Of a stretch of DNA of 64,000 nucleotides, positions 1-10,948 are shown one piece after another (position 1 is the first letter of the stretch; each line of letters starts with the position of its first letter). Made by a program: the position numbers and the translations under genes. Source of the DNA: Onthophagus taurus (Eukaryota; Arthropoda; Insecta; Coleoptera; Scarabaeidae); contig NC_091972.1 of NCBI RefSeq assembly GCF_036711975.1, forward strand, positions 8,995,001 through 9,059,000. Direction: 5' to 3'. The notes under the pieces were generated by a model that worked only from the letters and a program-made list of their open reading frames with translations, was not told the origin of the DNA and did not search any database.

Positions 1-1140
1 CCTACTAGTAAGAAAAACAACCTTCATAAAAAATATATGCTTTAAAAAACGTTAAGAAAAATGGAGCAATAATTATCTCTGGAAAACTTAATTATAATAC
101 CTTCATTTAAAGATAGTTATTAAAAAAAAATAAATTATCAGAGGGCGAAGCTAATCACATAATGGAAACCATTAGGGCTAGTTAAAAGGAGTGTAGGAAA
201 GGGAGAAGATTGATTGAAGATAAGGTTCAATGAAAATGAGAATAACATCGCGATTAAAATTGGTTAATTATAGTTCACTAATCCGCACTAATGGTTTTGT
301 AATTATTGTAATTATTAATTCATTTAACCAAATCTCTTAAAGTATTACTAATCGAATAGAATTAAAGAAAATGTGATAAAAAATTAGAAAGGGAGAATGC
401 ATTCAAACTGGTAAAAGTAAACTATTCAATTAGCAATAAAAAACGGAAGCGAATGATGAGGTGTAAAAACAAGGCAGAATAGAAAGTGTAACTAAATCAT
501 GTTTTTGGTTTTGATTACAATAAAGAAGTAACAATAAAAAGATTTTCTAATCTTACGTAAAACCATTAGTTTTATGTGTTTTATGTGACGTTTTCTATCA
601 CATCTTCATTATACATGGAATATTTAAAGTTTTATTTGAGATCTCAGAAACAACAAGAGATACAAAAACAATAAAATTTTGATAAAATTTCATAACTGGC
701 TGAAGTGACTCAATAATTCTTTAGAAGGTTAACTACCAATATAAAAATTCATATAACAAAAAAAAATGTTTTACGCAATATAAGCGGATGTATAAATTCT
801 TATTTTGCCCCACCTAAATAAGTACTTTACTTACGATTGATCACAGACTGTATCTAACTGATACCTATTGTATTTTGCAAAGAAAAGCTTTCTATCTTTT
901 CTTATTGTCTCTCTAAAAAAACGATTGTGTTTTGAAATTGGAAATTCAAAGGACCATTTAATTACAATTAAATTTAATTATTTACTTTCTACGATTTACT
1001 TAATTATAATAAAAAAAAATTACAATTTTAGATGATAACATCAAAAAAAAAATCTTACCTTTAAATCAACATCTGATGATAAAAAATTTGTAGTTGATGT
1101 GTTTTGAATACAGCCGAGTATTGTAAAAATGGTGATATAA
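1..1140. other. AT-rich intergenic DNA, no gene seen
   Basis: This stretch is very AT-rich with many A and T runs and no reading frame of useful length. I see no transposon protein, tandem repeat or RNA gene in it. Confidence 0.6.
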
Positions 1141-1850
1141 AAGGGAAACCAAATCGGTGAAACCCCCAGCATTTCCCCCCTTTAAGGTAAACCTTCCGTG
1201 TTGTGAAAAGGAACCCCATTTACCGACGACAATTAATAATGAAAAGGGGTTGACTTCGTCATCGCCCCCGCAGATTCTTTATGCTTTCTTTCCACATAAA
1301 TAACGCGTGTAAATAGTACACTGGATTTAACTAGTAGGAAGGCTCTTCTTAACCCAGTTCGCAAGAGTAAGAAATCATTGCTGAGACGTTGTTGACGTTG
1401 CCGCGTTCTCCCCGGATTTTTAAAATAAATAACGCCTGTCGTCGGAGAGAGACTTTACACTTACTTTCAAGAACTATACTAACGTGGTGTGCAGACCGAA
1501 TGCCGGTGCGAATCTGTCGTTCTCGTTGGAAGCTGCGGATGGAAAAAGTGTCTATTCCCACCTAACTAACGCAACAGACCGTGTACCGTGTCTTTTGTAC
1601 GGTCGGACGACTCTTTTCCGTTGTGTCCCGATGGATGTCTGGGGGCGGATGTCTGCGAAATCCGCGAAAATTCGGCTCGGTGTTTGCCAATGTTTTTTTT
1701 ACAATTTGTAATTGATTTGATTCGGATAAAACTAGTTGTTTGCGAAATCGGTCGGTAACAAAAAAAAGGAAAACCATATTTTGACGAAGAAGAAAAACGA
1801 ATCGTATATTGATTTCCCATACGTCCTTGATAATTTCCGCGAAGTAATTC
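1140..1850. other. GC-richer non-coding island
   Basis: Base composition rises here relative to both flanks and CpG dinucleotides are frequent (around 1395-1680). Short overlapping open frames occur on both strands, but none resembles a known protein. A small inverted repeat around 1579-1609 joins a CCGTGTACCG-type arm to a TACGGTCGG-type arm. It could be a promoter, a 5' non-coding exon or a conserved regulatory block of a gene outside the window. The sequence alone does not decide. Confidence 0.3.
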
Positions 1851-2630
1851 GTACCGGGGCCACTCTGGCGGGAAAGGCTTGATTGATGAAGCTCATTGTA
1901 TGTTTGGAAATTAAGTTGCTTTCTTTCTTGATTGTTAAAGGGTCGATATATCTAGTATATCTACCGATATACATAAAACTTTAGAATTAACTAAAATCAG
2001 AACTATGACAATTTTGCGTTCAATGTTGTTGGAGGCTGCTCTAGGAAATCATATCTAAACTCTCTAAATTTTCTGCCTGTGACCTAAAGCTGGCCTTTCG
2101 TTAACTATTTTGGTTCTATTGAATCAAGAAAAATATGTTGTCTTATGACTTATGACATAACATATTTTCCATTGAAGTTGATTTTAAGTTAGACACTGAC
2201 CTTTACACATCATTAGTATTACTGCTTCAAAGTTCAGATCTTCTAGCAACCGAATATTCAACTATTTTGTGCAACTTTTATTAAAAGTACGTTGTTTCTG
2301 AATACAAGATGCTTTGTTTCTTTTTTGAACATATTTATCTATATTTACAACATTATTACTTTACATTATAAAAGCTACTAACGAAAATTATAATCAGAAA
2401 AATGATAGACAGAATTGAAATAAATGTCAGCAAGGATTTAGGAAATATAAATCGACACTGGTTGTGATATACATGCTACGACAATTAATTGGAAAGTCGA
2501 TAGAGTATAACTAACCCTTGTATCTCTGCTTAGTAAACCTTAAAAAGGTTGTTCATAGGGTTAGCCTTCCTGATGTACTCACAATTCTACAAGAACACGA
2601 CATTAATCCTAACTACTTTAGAGTATAACT
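1851..2630. other. AT-rich intergenic DNA, no gene seen
   Basis: No coding sequence or clear repeat is recognised here. The last 100 bases before 2630 probably already belong to the decayed LINE that follows, but no motif supports a boundary. Confidence 0.5.
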
Positions 2631-2634
2631 CTGT

Positions 2635-3240
2635 GTCAAAACAACACAACACGAATTAGATCAAATGATGGACATACAAGAGAAGCACCTGTAGTGACAA
2701 GAATTCGCCAAGAAGACAGTTTGTGTCGAGCTCTCGTAAATATCGAGAAAAGTAAGAAAATATGAAAATTTGATGAATTTCGATGTTTTACAAGATATTA
2801 ATGGTAACACTCGGGAAACGGATCATATTACAAAAAAACGATTACAACAAAAGTTGTAGCAAATTTTATTCTTAACAATATTGCTCTGTTGTGCTTTTGC
2901 TCATAGATGCATAAATATCGAGAGAAATACGATAATATGAAAATTTGTTGAATTTCGATGTGAATTTCTGAAAATGTCTGAAAAATTAACATGTTAATAT
3001 CAGTAAGCAAAACAGAATCAGTGGTAATAACGGAAGATTCCATTAGATGTAAAATCTGAAAATCAACTTAGAAAACCTTATCTGAGATATAAAAACATGT
3101 CAACAGAAGGTAAAGTTCGAATCTACAAGACAATTCTAAGACCGGTTCTAACATACGCCACGGAAGCTGGGTCAGAAACACCACAAAGGAAGAAAACCCC
3201 ACATTGAAGAGGGTTCCTAGCAGACCACCTACGAGATGAC
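2635..3240 (+). pseudogene. Decayed non-LTR retrotransposon (RT fragments)
   Basis: Two pieces of plus-strand reverse transcriptase can be read. Around 2690-2745 a peptide like RIRQEDSLCRALVN matches the RT block usually read as GVRQGDSLSP. Around 3085-3215 a frame gives STEGKVRIYKTILRPVLTYA, followed by Glu-Ala-Gly-Ser-Glu-Thr. This is the 'thumb' region of LINE RTs (K-LRIYKTIIRPVLLYGSETW in typical copies). Between them lies about 1.3 monomers of the satellite described elsewhere, so the element was broken by satellite sequence or the two were co-transposed. Stops and frame changes make it non-functional. The clade is uncertain. Confidence 0.55.
2745..2985 (+). repeat. Satellite fragment, about 1.3 monomers
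   Basis: This is the same repeat as the 5030-6085 array and in the same orientation. It carries the ATGAAAATTTGATGAATTTC segment, the GAAACGGATCATATTAC box and the TTCTTAACAATATTGCTCT box. The first of these recurs near 2937, just over one monomer later. It is embedded in LINE remnants. Confidence 0.7.
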
Positions 3241-5025
3241 ATGAAAGCTGGACATTCATCTCTAAAAGCAACACAAAAAATTTTTTTTAATTATTATATT
3301 GTCAAGATATCAAAGTACTCTTGTATGTGCTGATTAACAATAATGTTTTAATTGACTCAGTTTGCAAAACTAATATTTGTTTCATAATATTTAGAGCACG
3401 TTCTCTGCAATTTATCACCACAAATAATTGCTTTAATAATTTTGTCATAACCAAAACCTACATCCTTAAAAATGTTAACTGATTAAATACAAAATGAATG
3501 AATTCTTGAAATGTTTTAATCATTACATTCACATCATTATCGCTTCAAAATATGGTATAAAAATATTCCAGTAATTTTTAATATAATTTCAAATATTTAT
3601 GTATAATCAGTCAAAGCACGATAAAACTGATTCATAAAAAATCCAGGAAACAGAATTTCAAATGCTTGTTGAATGAATTTTGGAGATGACATGAATAATT
3701 TTAACCTATAAGATATCTCCAACCCTCTTCATTAAACATAGTATTTACAGAGATGAAAACAGAAATTTAAATAAATTATAAATATGCTTAGAAACCATCC
3801 CGCGTTTATAAAGGAAATAAACAGTTTAGTTTTATTTAGCACCAGTGGATTACATTGTAGATGTGAGTCGTCGATGCCCAAAAATAATAAGTTATATAAG
3901 TTTACAGAGTGTAAAACAGTAAATAGAACCTTTTTGCAACAACGATCTTGCTCCATTAACATGCCTTTGACCTTGAATTAAAACTTAAAGTAAATCATGA
4001 TTGTAAATTGCAAAATGCTTAATAGGCGCTGAAAGGGAAACATCGCGCTTCAAATAAAGATTTTTGAGAATAACAAAGTAGGAACTAGTTTATTTTTCAT
4101 ACAGACTTTCAAGCAAAATTTATGTTCGCAAGAATCTAAATAATTAAATAAATTATCTGAAATTATTTAATTTAAGTACAATATGTTTAAAATCGCAGTG
4201 TATTCTGACTAAAGGATGTATTGAATGTAGACGAGTTGCCAAGTTCTTTCAGAATAATCAATGTGATTCATAAAATGTTCCAAACCATTGGGTTTTTTCG
4301 ATTAGATGTAACACCTATATTATGGTTTGGAAATTTCGTGGATCTGATAACTATACTAATATAACTAACAGCATTGATGTATGTAGTAATCTATGTAATA
4401 TTAAATATTATTCAATTTAGTTTTTATAAAAAGTTGCGACACTAAAAAATCAATAATAAATATTGATAAGATTACCTAAAGAAATATTAAATTCCTTAGA
4501 ATAATTTTAAAATAAATAGAAACAATTTCATTAATTTCATTCTCACCATTTAGACAATAAAAGCGTTCCCACAATTATAATATACAGTTATTTAGATCCT
4601 TTAATCCTTAGTCTCATTATTCTCGCTTTAAACTTCAACGCCATTTTAAGCGATTTTCACAGCGATAAAATTTTAAGAAAAACATTATTAAACATTTTTA
4701 AAACTTCTAAGAAATACAAGAACAAAAGGAGTGAATTCTTATAATTTTATACATTAAAATTCGATAATTACAACAATGTTATCAAAAAAGGGTGGTCTTA
4801 ATATAGATTGTTGCTATCAAATTGATTATAAAATTCAAATATAAGGTAATTTATTCTGTTAAATATTCTAGTAAAGTATACGAATTATTTAAAATATTAT
4901 TAATATTGAATCCAGCATTGTTATTATCGTGAATGATATCTTTACCAGTTATTTTGTTGCTGTTATACACTCAATGATGTATTTTGTTGTCGTAATTCAA
5001 TCTATATGAGAATGATCTTTATTTC
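3241..5025. other. AT-rich intergenic DNA, no gene seen
   Basis: The open frames present here, such as a pair of overlapping 65-76 codon frames on opposite strands near 3732-3981, are short. They have AT-driven composition and no recognisable domain. No repeat structure is evident until the satellite starts near 5030. Confidence 0.55.
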
Positions 5026-5029
5026 AGAA

Positions 5030-6088
5030 CTGTTCACAAATATTTCGATGTCTTACAAGTTGATGATGGTAACATTCGGGAAACGGATCATATTACAATA
5101 AAACTTTTAGAATAAAAGTTGTAGGAAATTTTATTCTTAACAATATTGCTCTCTTGCACTTTTGCTCTCAGATACATAAATGTCGAGAAAAATACGAAAA
5201 TATGAAAATTTGATGAATTTCGTTATTTTATGAGTTATTAATGGTTATATTCCGGAAACAGATCATATTACAAAAAATTTTTTAGAACAAAAGCTGTAGG
5301 AAATTTTATTCTTAACAATATTGCTCTGTTGCGTTTTGTTCTTAGATGCATAGATATCAAGAAAAATACGACAATATGAAAATTTGATAAATTTCGATGT
5401 TTTATAAGTTGTTAATGGTAACACTCTGGAAACGAATTATATTACAAAACAACTTTTAGAACAAAAGTTATAATTAATTTTATTCTTAACAATATTACTT
5501 TCTTGCACTTTTGCTCTCAAATGCATAGATATCGTGAAAAAATCGATACTATGAAAATTTTATGAATTTCGTTATTTTATGAGTTATTAATGGTTATATT
5601 CCGGAAACAGATCATATTGCAAAAAAACTTTTAGAACAAAAGCTGTAGGAAATTTTATTGTTAACAATATTGCTCTCTTGCGCTTTTGTTCTTAGATGCA
5701 TAGATTTCAAGAAAAATACGACAATATGAAAATTTGATAAATTTCGATGTTTTATAAGTTGTTAATGGTAACACTCTGGAAACGAATTATATTACAAAAC
5801 AACTTTTAGAACAAAAGTTATAGTTAATTTTATTCTTAACAATATTGCTTTCTTGCACTTTTGCTCTCAAATGCATAGATATCGTGAAAAAATCGATACT
5901 ATGAAAATTTTATGAATTTCAATATTTTAAAAGTTATTAATGGTAACACTCGGGATACGGATTATATAACAAAAAAAATATTTGGAACAAAAGCTGTAGA
6001 AAATTTTACTCTTAACAATATTACTCTCTTGCAGTTTTGCTCTCAAATGCATAGATATCAAGAAAAATCATCAAGATCACCTTGCCTC
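5030..6088 (+). repeat. Satellite array, six ~175-bp monomers
   Basis: The box GAAAC(G/A)-ATCATATTAC recurs at 5080, 5255, 5429, 5604, 5779 and 5954 (the last as GATAC), a period of 174-175 bp. Monomers alternate: those at 5255 and 5604 share GAAACAGATCATATT, while those at 5429 and 5779 share GAAACGAATTATATT. The blocks of about 350 bp at 5217-5566 and 5567-5916 are almost identical, so a dimeric higher-order repeat has duplicated recently. Most monomers carry a short dyad, ACTTTT-AGAAC-AAAAGT or a variant of it. An open frame over the last monomer is a chance product of the repeat. Right of 6088 the homology stops. Confidence 0.9.
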
Positions 6089-6800
6089 GGTATGAAGATA
6101 CATAAATAGAAAAACGCAGATTTCATTGGCATTAATGATCCAGTGTAACCAAGAATTATACCTGTGATCGGTTCCACCTCACTGTGCTCTTGCGTCCGTC
6201 TTTCCATCTCATGTCGTCCGTCTCTTGTCTAATATTTGTCTAAATAGGTACAAATACTTGAATGAGTGGATCTTTGCTTGGGGTAAAATTGATAGAGGCG
6301 AACACATCTATGTACTAAGTTAAGACTCTTTAAACAACCAATATATCAAAAATCAACTTTATTATTATTAGTGAAATAAGAAAATTTGTTTATTTAACTT
6401 TTTCTATGTATAAAACATAACTTAAATATATTCAAGTTTAAAAAAAAGCCTTTTGTTTAAAAATTTTCCTTTGTAAAAACAGGAGAAATCGAAAAAATAA
6501 TCACGTAGTACTACTCTAAAAGAGTGTTAAATTATGGCTTGTGCGCGTCATTTAAAAGGTTATGGGCCATTGTTTCCCAATCGTTATTTTCGGAGAACCG
6601 CATTGTCCACGTGCCTCAGCGTTCGATTGTGTTTACTGCCGGCTTCATTTATATTCTATCTTCATCGAGTACAATAATTATATTTACTATTATCACAACT
6701 CTCTCAATTCATTAAATTTTCAACAATAAAAACTTTTTAATGATCAATCGTTATTGAGAGGGAAGCAATAAAAGCACACGGGGATAACCCCGTAGTCACT
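6089..6800. other. Intergenic DNA, no gene seen
   Basis: No coding sequence is recognised. A short frame at 6524-6715 has no family resemblance. Composition becomes less AT-rich towards 6780-7080, just upstream of the small secreted-protein gene, and that part may contain its promoter and 5' leader. Confidence 0.45.
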
Positions 6801-7148
6801 TCTCAACCCCATATAGTAACCCCAACGACGACTCCAACAGATGCCTCGTTACAAGGTTCAATTCCGCAAAAAAGTGCTTTTGTAAAATCGCGGGGTTGGT
6901 TGGAGGATTGGTAAAGGGTCGTTTCGGAGCCTGGACTATGGTACCCGTGCATGAAGTTAGTGAATGAGTCACTGCGCTCCCTTCCTCCTGCCAATTTCAC
7001 AGTCTTTAACAACGACCGTAGTCCAAAGCCGATTCAGTACGCTTTCAACCGCCACTTCGTACAGTTCATAAATCACAAAAACTACATAGTAAACGTTTGC
7101 GAATACGAAATCTTTAAATCAACGATAATAAAACAAATTTATTTAAAA

Positions 7149-7514
7149 ATGTTACGTTTACCGCGTTCAATTATCCTCCTTTTTGTTTTCTTTTTTATAA
7201 CGGCGACAATGTGCCAACAAGAGAGTACCGAAGAAAAGACCGAAAAAACACCCACTGAAACAGAAAATACAGACACACCTGCTGAAACTATTCCACCGAC
7301 ACCTCCAAAGGATGAGAAAAAGGACCCGGAAAATAAAAGTAGTGAAAATAACAATAAAAATGAAATGCCTGAAAACAAAGCACCTAAAACAGACGAAGCT
7401 GTTCCTAAGTCGGATGTACCCTCAACTGTTACAACTGCGAAGCCAAATGGATCTTCAATGGTTTTGTCTTCGGTGTTATTAATATGTTTAAGTGTTGCGG
7501 TGGGTTTTGTTTAG
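7149..7514 (+). CDS. Small secreted, probably GPI-anchored, low-complexity protein
   Basis: I do not recognise the family. The 121-residue product begins with a strong signal peptide (residues 1-22: basic start, then a Leu/Ile/Phe-rich core ending Ala-Thr-Met-Cys). The middle (23-95) is rich in Glu, Thr, Pro, Lys and Asn, with no Cys, and reads like a mucin-type stalk open to O-glycosylation. N-glycosylation sequons are at Asn62 (NKS) and Asn100 (NGS). A C-terminal hydrophobic segment (about 104-121) after Asn-Gly-Ser-Ser, with nothing charged beyond it, is the usual GPI-attachment layout. The frame is open back to 6951, but the Met at 7149 is chosen because the signal peptide starts there and the context TTAAAAATG is good. 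It has no introns, and AATAAA follows at 7635. Composition is biased by low complexity, so orthology is hard to judge. A cell-surface or cuticle-facing role is inference. Confidence 0.7.
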   Translation: MLRLPRSIILLFVFFFITATMCQQESTEEKTEKTPTETENTDTPAETIPPTPPKDEKKDPENKSSENNNKNEMPENKAPKTDEAVPKSDVPSTVTTAKPNGSSMVLSSVLLICLSVAVGFV

Positions 7515-7634
7515 GAAACAACAAAAAAGTAAACAAAATGAGAAAAGAATATGTAAAAAATAAGGAAAGAACTGAACGTTACCATTTGTAAAGTAAAAAT
7601 ATCTTTGTATATTAATTCCAATTATTAAAAAAAA

Positions 7635-7640
7635 AATAAA
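7635..7640 (+). terminator. Polyadenylation signal AATAAA
   Basis: AATAAA lies 121 bases after the stop codon of the small secreted-protein gene, after an A-rich run. The spacing is normal for an insect 3' UTR. Cleavage site not determinable. Confidence 0.55.
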
Positions 7641-8795
7641 TCATTAATTTGCTGATTATATTAATTTTTATAGTATCAATAGACATATCTAAGATTTAGA
7701 ATTTAATAATACGACTCTCAGCATATTTTGTCACGAATTTATAAAAAATTACAATTTTAAATGTATCAACTTTAACATCCAACCCGAGTTTTGAGTACTT
7801 ATATAATTAGTATTACATCGTCGAAAAAGTGATGTTAATATTTAAATTGTGCAGAAACCGTTTTATTACCTGGAAGCTAACCGATAAACTTATTATCTAC
7901 AAGAAATGTTATCAGAAAACATGTTGACATACAAAAAACATTTTCCAGGTTTTAACGATATAACTGGAATTTTTCCTGTAACTGGCAAAAACGGTTTTTT
8001 GATCTGTTTCTTAAAGATAAGTGAAGTGGTCGTAGAATACAAAAGCACCTATTGTAATTTATAACAATGAATATAAAAGAATACACTATATTTTAAGTAT
8101 GTACCATGTTTTTGTTTTATTTCTTTTCCTTAATAACTTTTTTAATTAAAAAAAATCGTTTCATAACGACCGAAAGCGTAAAAATTACCGAGTGCGTTGA
8201 AGCAAAACGCTATAAAAAAGTTTGTGGTAATCCACTTTCAATATTAATATTAAAGCGCATCTTAACGTTTTAAATACCTAAAAAAATTAATCCAAATTTA
8301 AAATTGATTCAAAGTTTAAAGGAAACGTTAAATCCACGACAAACAAACAAATCTTTCTCGGGAATGGACAATTCGTTCTCTGTCTATACACACACAGGAG
8401 TTCTATATGTAGATTCCAAGATTTGTTTAAAAAACAAACAACATTTCCGAATCGAATACAATCGATCAACAGTTCTACAAAGAGCTTAAAACGGTTAGAT
8501 ATACGATATAATATGAGGACAAGTTGTTTATCAAAACGTTTGAAATTGGTAATGTGTTTGTTTTTAGAAAAGTTATGGAAATAATTATTTATTTTAATCT
8601 AAAATTTTTCTTCAACCATAACAATTTCGATGCCATAACAGTTTCGAGAATTCAACCGATCTATTCCTTATTCATAATTGTGATTGGAAGTATATTTACA
8701 AGGTCGTGGGGGTCAAAAGATGTAGTGACTATAACACGAGAATAAACCTTGATTATTAATTGTGTTAGCCTACATACTTTATAACCGACTATCAA
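7641..8795. other. AT-rich intergenic DNA, no gene seen
   Basis: Overlapping 60-73 codon frames at 8287-8745 on both strands have no recognisable domain and no splice or start support. No repeats were identified. Confidence 0.5.
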
Positions 8796-8799
8796 CATA

Positions 8800-9365
8800 C
8801 TGTGAAGAGATAGTATAGGCAAGTAACAAAGTGGCTTTCGTAAAGGAAAGTCAATCGTTGACCAAATCTTCCTTCTTAGGGAGGTCCTATGGGATGGACA
8901 CTCATCACTTATTTATAGATTTTAAAAGTACCTACGAAAGTGTAGATAGAAGGCCACTGTATAACGCAATTACTTAAAGAAGTCAGCCTGCTGTTTAACC
9001 TGAAGATCTAATTAGTGAACCATACACGTTCAAAGGTGTAAAGGAATTTATATGTCTTGGAAAGCAAGTAAATGAAAATAACATAATGTCTGTAGAAACT
9101 AGGAGAAGATTGTATATGGCTAATAGAGCTTACTTTGGACTGAGAAACTTATTAAGGTCAGGCTTATTAGGCAACAAAACTAAGATACTAATATACAAAA
9201 CAAATGGGGAATTCCCAGAACAAATGTTCCGCCAAACAGTTTTCGAACCCGCAAGAGATGCAGGTCTACAAGCAGATATAAGGAAAAAAGTCTAAAAATG
9301 ATGGGAGTTAGAAACTGGAAGGCGTACCTAAGAACAGGAAAAGACACACCAGGGGTTGTGGTGCC
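8800..9365 (+). pseudogene. Decayed LINE reverse-transcriptase fragment
   Basis: Reading across frames, 8836-8960 gives FRKGKSIVDQIFLLREVL-like and YRF-KSTYESVDRRPLYNAI-like peptides. These correspond to the RT blocks 'FRKGRSTTDQIF' and 'DFKSAFDSV'. From about 9020 the frame KEFICLGKQVNENN, then RRRLYMANRAYFGLRNLL and NKTKILIYKT, matches the RT thumb of many insect LINEs. The catalytic FADD region is missing, so an internal deletion separates the two parts. Stops and frameshifts occur throughout. It is a dead copy, and its clade was not assigned. Confidence 0.65.
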
Positions 9366-9785
9366 AATAATGATGATTCTTAATTCTTATCGATTACGAA
9401 ATTACTAAGAATTCTTCCTAATAAAAAAATTAATGGGACAAATAGAAATTATATGTATTTAAACGAACAAGTATTTACAGATTCATGCAATAATAAAAGA
9501 AATTACTTAACTTATTAGGATTTAACTTAAAATTTAAACATAAAAATATTTAAATTTTAATGTTTAATTTAGGCAACCAATACTTCACTTTGTGATGTTG
9601 ATTGCCTAAATATATGTTGGATGGATTTTCATAATTTAATTAATTGTTTCGTTAACTTATTGAGTTAATAATTAATTAGTCCATAATAAGTTGTAAGTTT
9701 GAGGATGCTTTTTATTGTTAGGTTATTTTTTAGCTTTTGCCATAATTTCTAGCCTAACGTTAGGTTAGGCTAGAAACGGGGCCCC
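9366..9785. other. AT-rich intergenic DNA, no gene seen
   Basis: Nothing coding is seen. A short inverted repeat, GCCTAACGTTAGGTTAGGC, lies near 9750-9770. Confidence 0.5.
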
Positions 9786-10565
9786 ATGCTAGGTCCGTAT
9801 TCTATTTTGATCAGATTTAACTCGATAAATCAAACCCAGTAGGGTTTTGGGTAATACATGAGATCTTATTATTCTGCTTTGTTATCCATTCTTGATGCCA
9901 AGCGTTATTCAGGCTAAATTCTTCATCTGGAGCAGTGGGTACTAATTTGATCGGAGGCTTTCTGGATCAGAGACGAGTGTATTTAGCTTCCTCAATCTCC
10001 TCGTGTATTGGTAGATTTTGGTTGCTCAAGATCTTTTTGTACTCTCTCATGAGAGCATTTTTGCTATATAATTCCTTTCATACCACTAATACTGTTATTC
10101 CACAGGCACATAATCAGTACACTTGTATGAACTAAGTGAAGTACCTTACTAACAACAATAACCAAAATTTGTTAGTTGCTTGGTAGCCCTTATGATATTT
10201 TATACAAGAGCATTGCACTCATTTTTGCAGAAAATAGTTGATCAGGTTTTGCTTGGCAAATCAAACCCAGGAGGCTTTTGGGTAATACATGAGATCTGAT
10301 TGTTCTGCTTTGTTATCCATTCTTGCTGCCAAGCATTAGTCAGGTTGAACTCTTCATCTGTGGCAGTGGTTGTTATTTTGATCGGAGACGAGTAGGGTTG
10401 ACTCTCTCAATCTCCTCGTGTATTAGTAGATTTTGGTTGTTCAACATCTCCTTGTTCTCTTTCGTGAGGGCACTTATGCTATATAATTCCTTTTATTGCA
10501 CTAATACTGTTAATCTTAACTCACACAATCAGAACACTTCTGTGAAGTACCTTACTAACAACAAA
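9786..10565 (-). pseudogene. Two tandem LINE 3'-end fragments
   Basis: Two similar blocks of about 330-370 bp lie in direct orientation, with matching points about 430 bp apart (for example AAACCCAG-AGG near 9832 and 10263). On the minus strand the right-hand copy reads TATDEEFNLTNAWQQEWIT, then Cys-Ile-Thr-Gln-Lys-Pro-Pro-Gly-Phe-Asp-Leu-Pro. This resembles the region after the RT of insect LINEs, where PPGFDLPR precedes a run like W-LLNRFRTGQG. The left copy is more damaged. Plus-strand frames over these blocks are shadows. Confidence 0.5.
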
Positions 10566-10948
10566 CTTATATTTTATTCTAATCTTATAAAATGTTTAGA
10601 GAGTAAAATAAAACTAAAACAAGTATCATGTAGATTTCTTTATTTTAGACATGAATAAAAGCTAAATACTTCTTAAAATAAATAATATTAACGGATTAAA
10701 AACATTATATTTACTTAAAGGATTTAATTAGTAATGACATCTTATAATAAAAATAAAAACCATAAAATCTAAACGAAGATACCTAGTTTAAAAAAACGGT
10801 AAATGAGATTCGATTCGATTCAACAGGATTCAATTCATTCGCAAATTCTCCATCACAGGTTAGCAATGAAAACGATTTTGTATCAAAATAATTAATAAAA
10901 ATATACATACATCTTTTTTTTGTATGTATAGTAAACATAATTATCTTT
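10566..10948. other. Probable 3' UTR of the LHFPL-like gene
   Basis: This AT-rich sequence lies directly downstream of the LHFPL-like stop codon (minus strand). An AATAAA on the minus strand at 10644-10639 is about 305 bases past the stop, and a second lies at 10578-10573. No coding sequence is seen. Confidence 0.4.
10639..10644 (-). terminator. Candidate polyadenylation signal AATAAA
   Basis: Minus-strand AATAAA about 305 bases after the stop of the LHFPL-like gene. Another copy follows at 10573-10578. In DNA this AT-rich such motifs also occur by chance. Confidence 0.35.

Noticed and set aside
6951..7148. N-terminal extension of the small secreted-protein gene (66 extra codons)
   Set aside because: It would bury the signal peptide inside the protein. 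The composition of the extension is unlike the rest, and the Met at 7149 has a good context.
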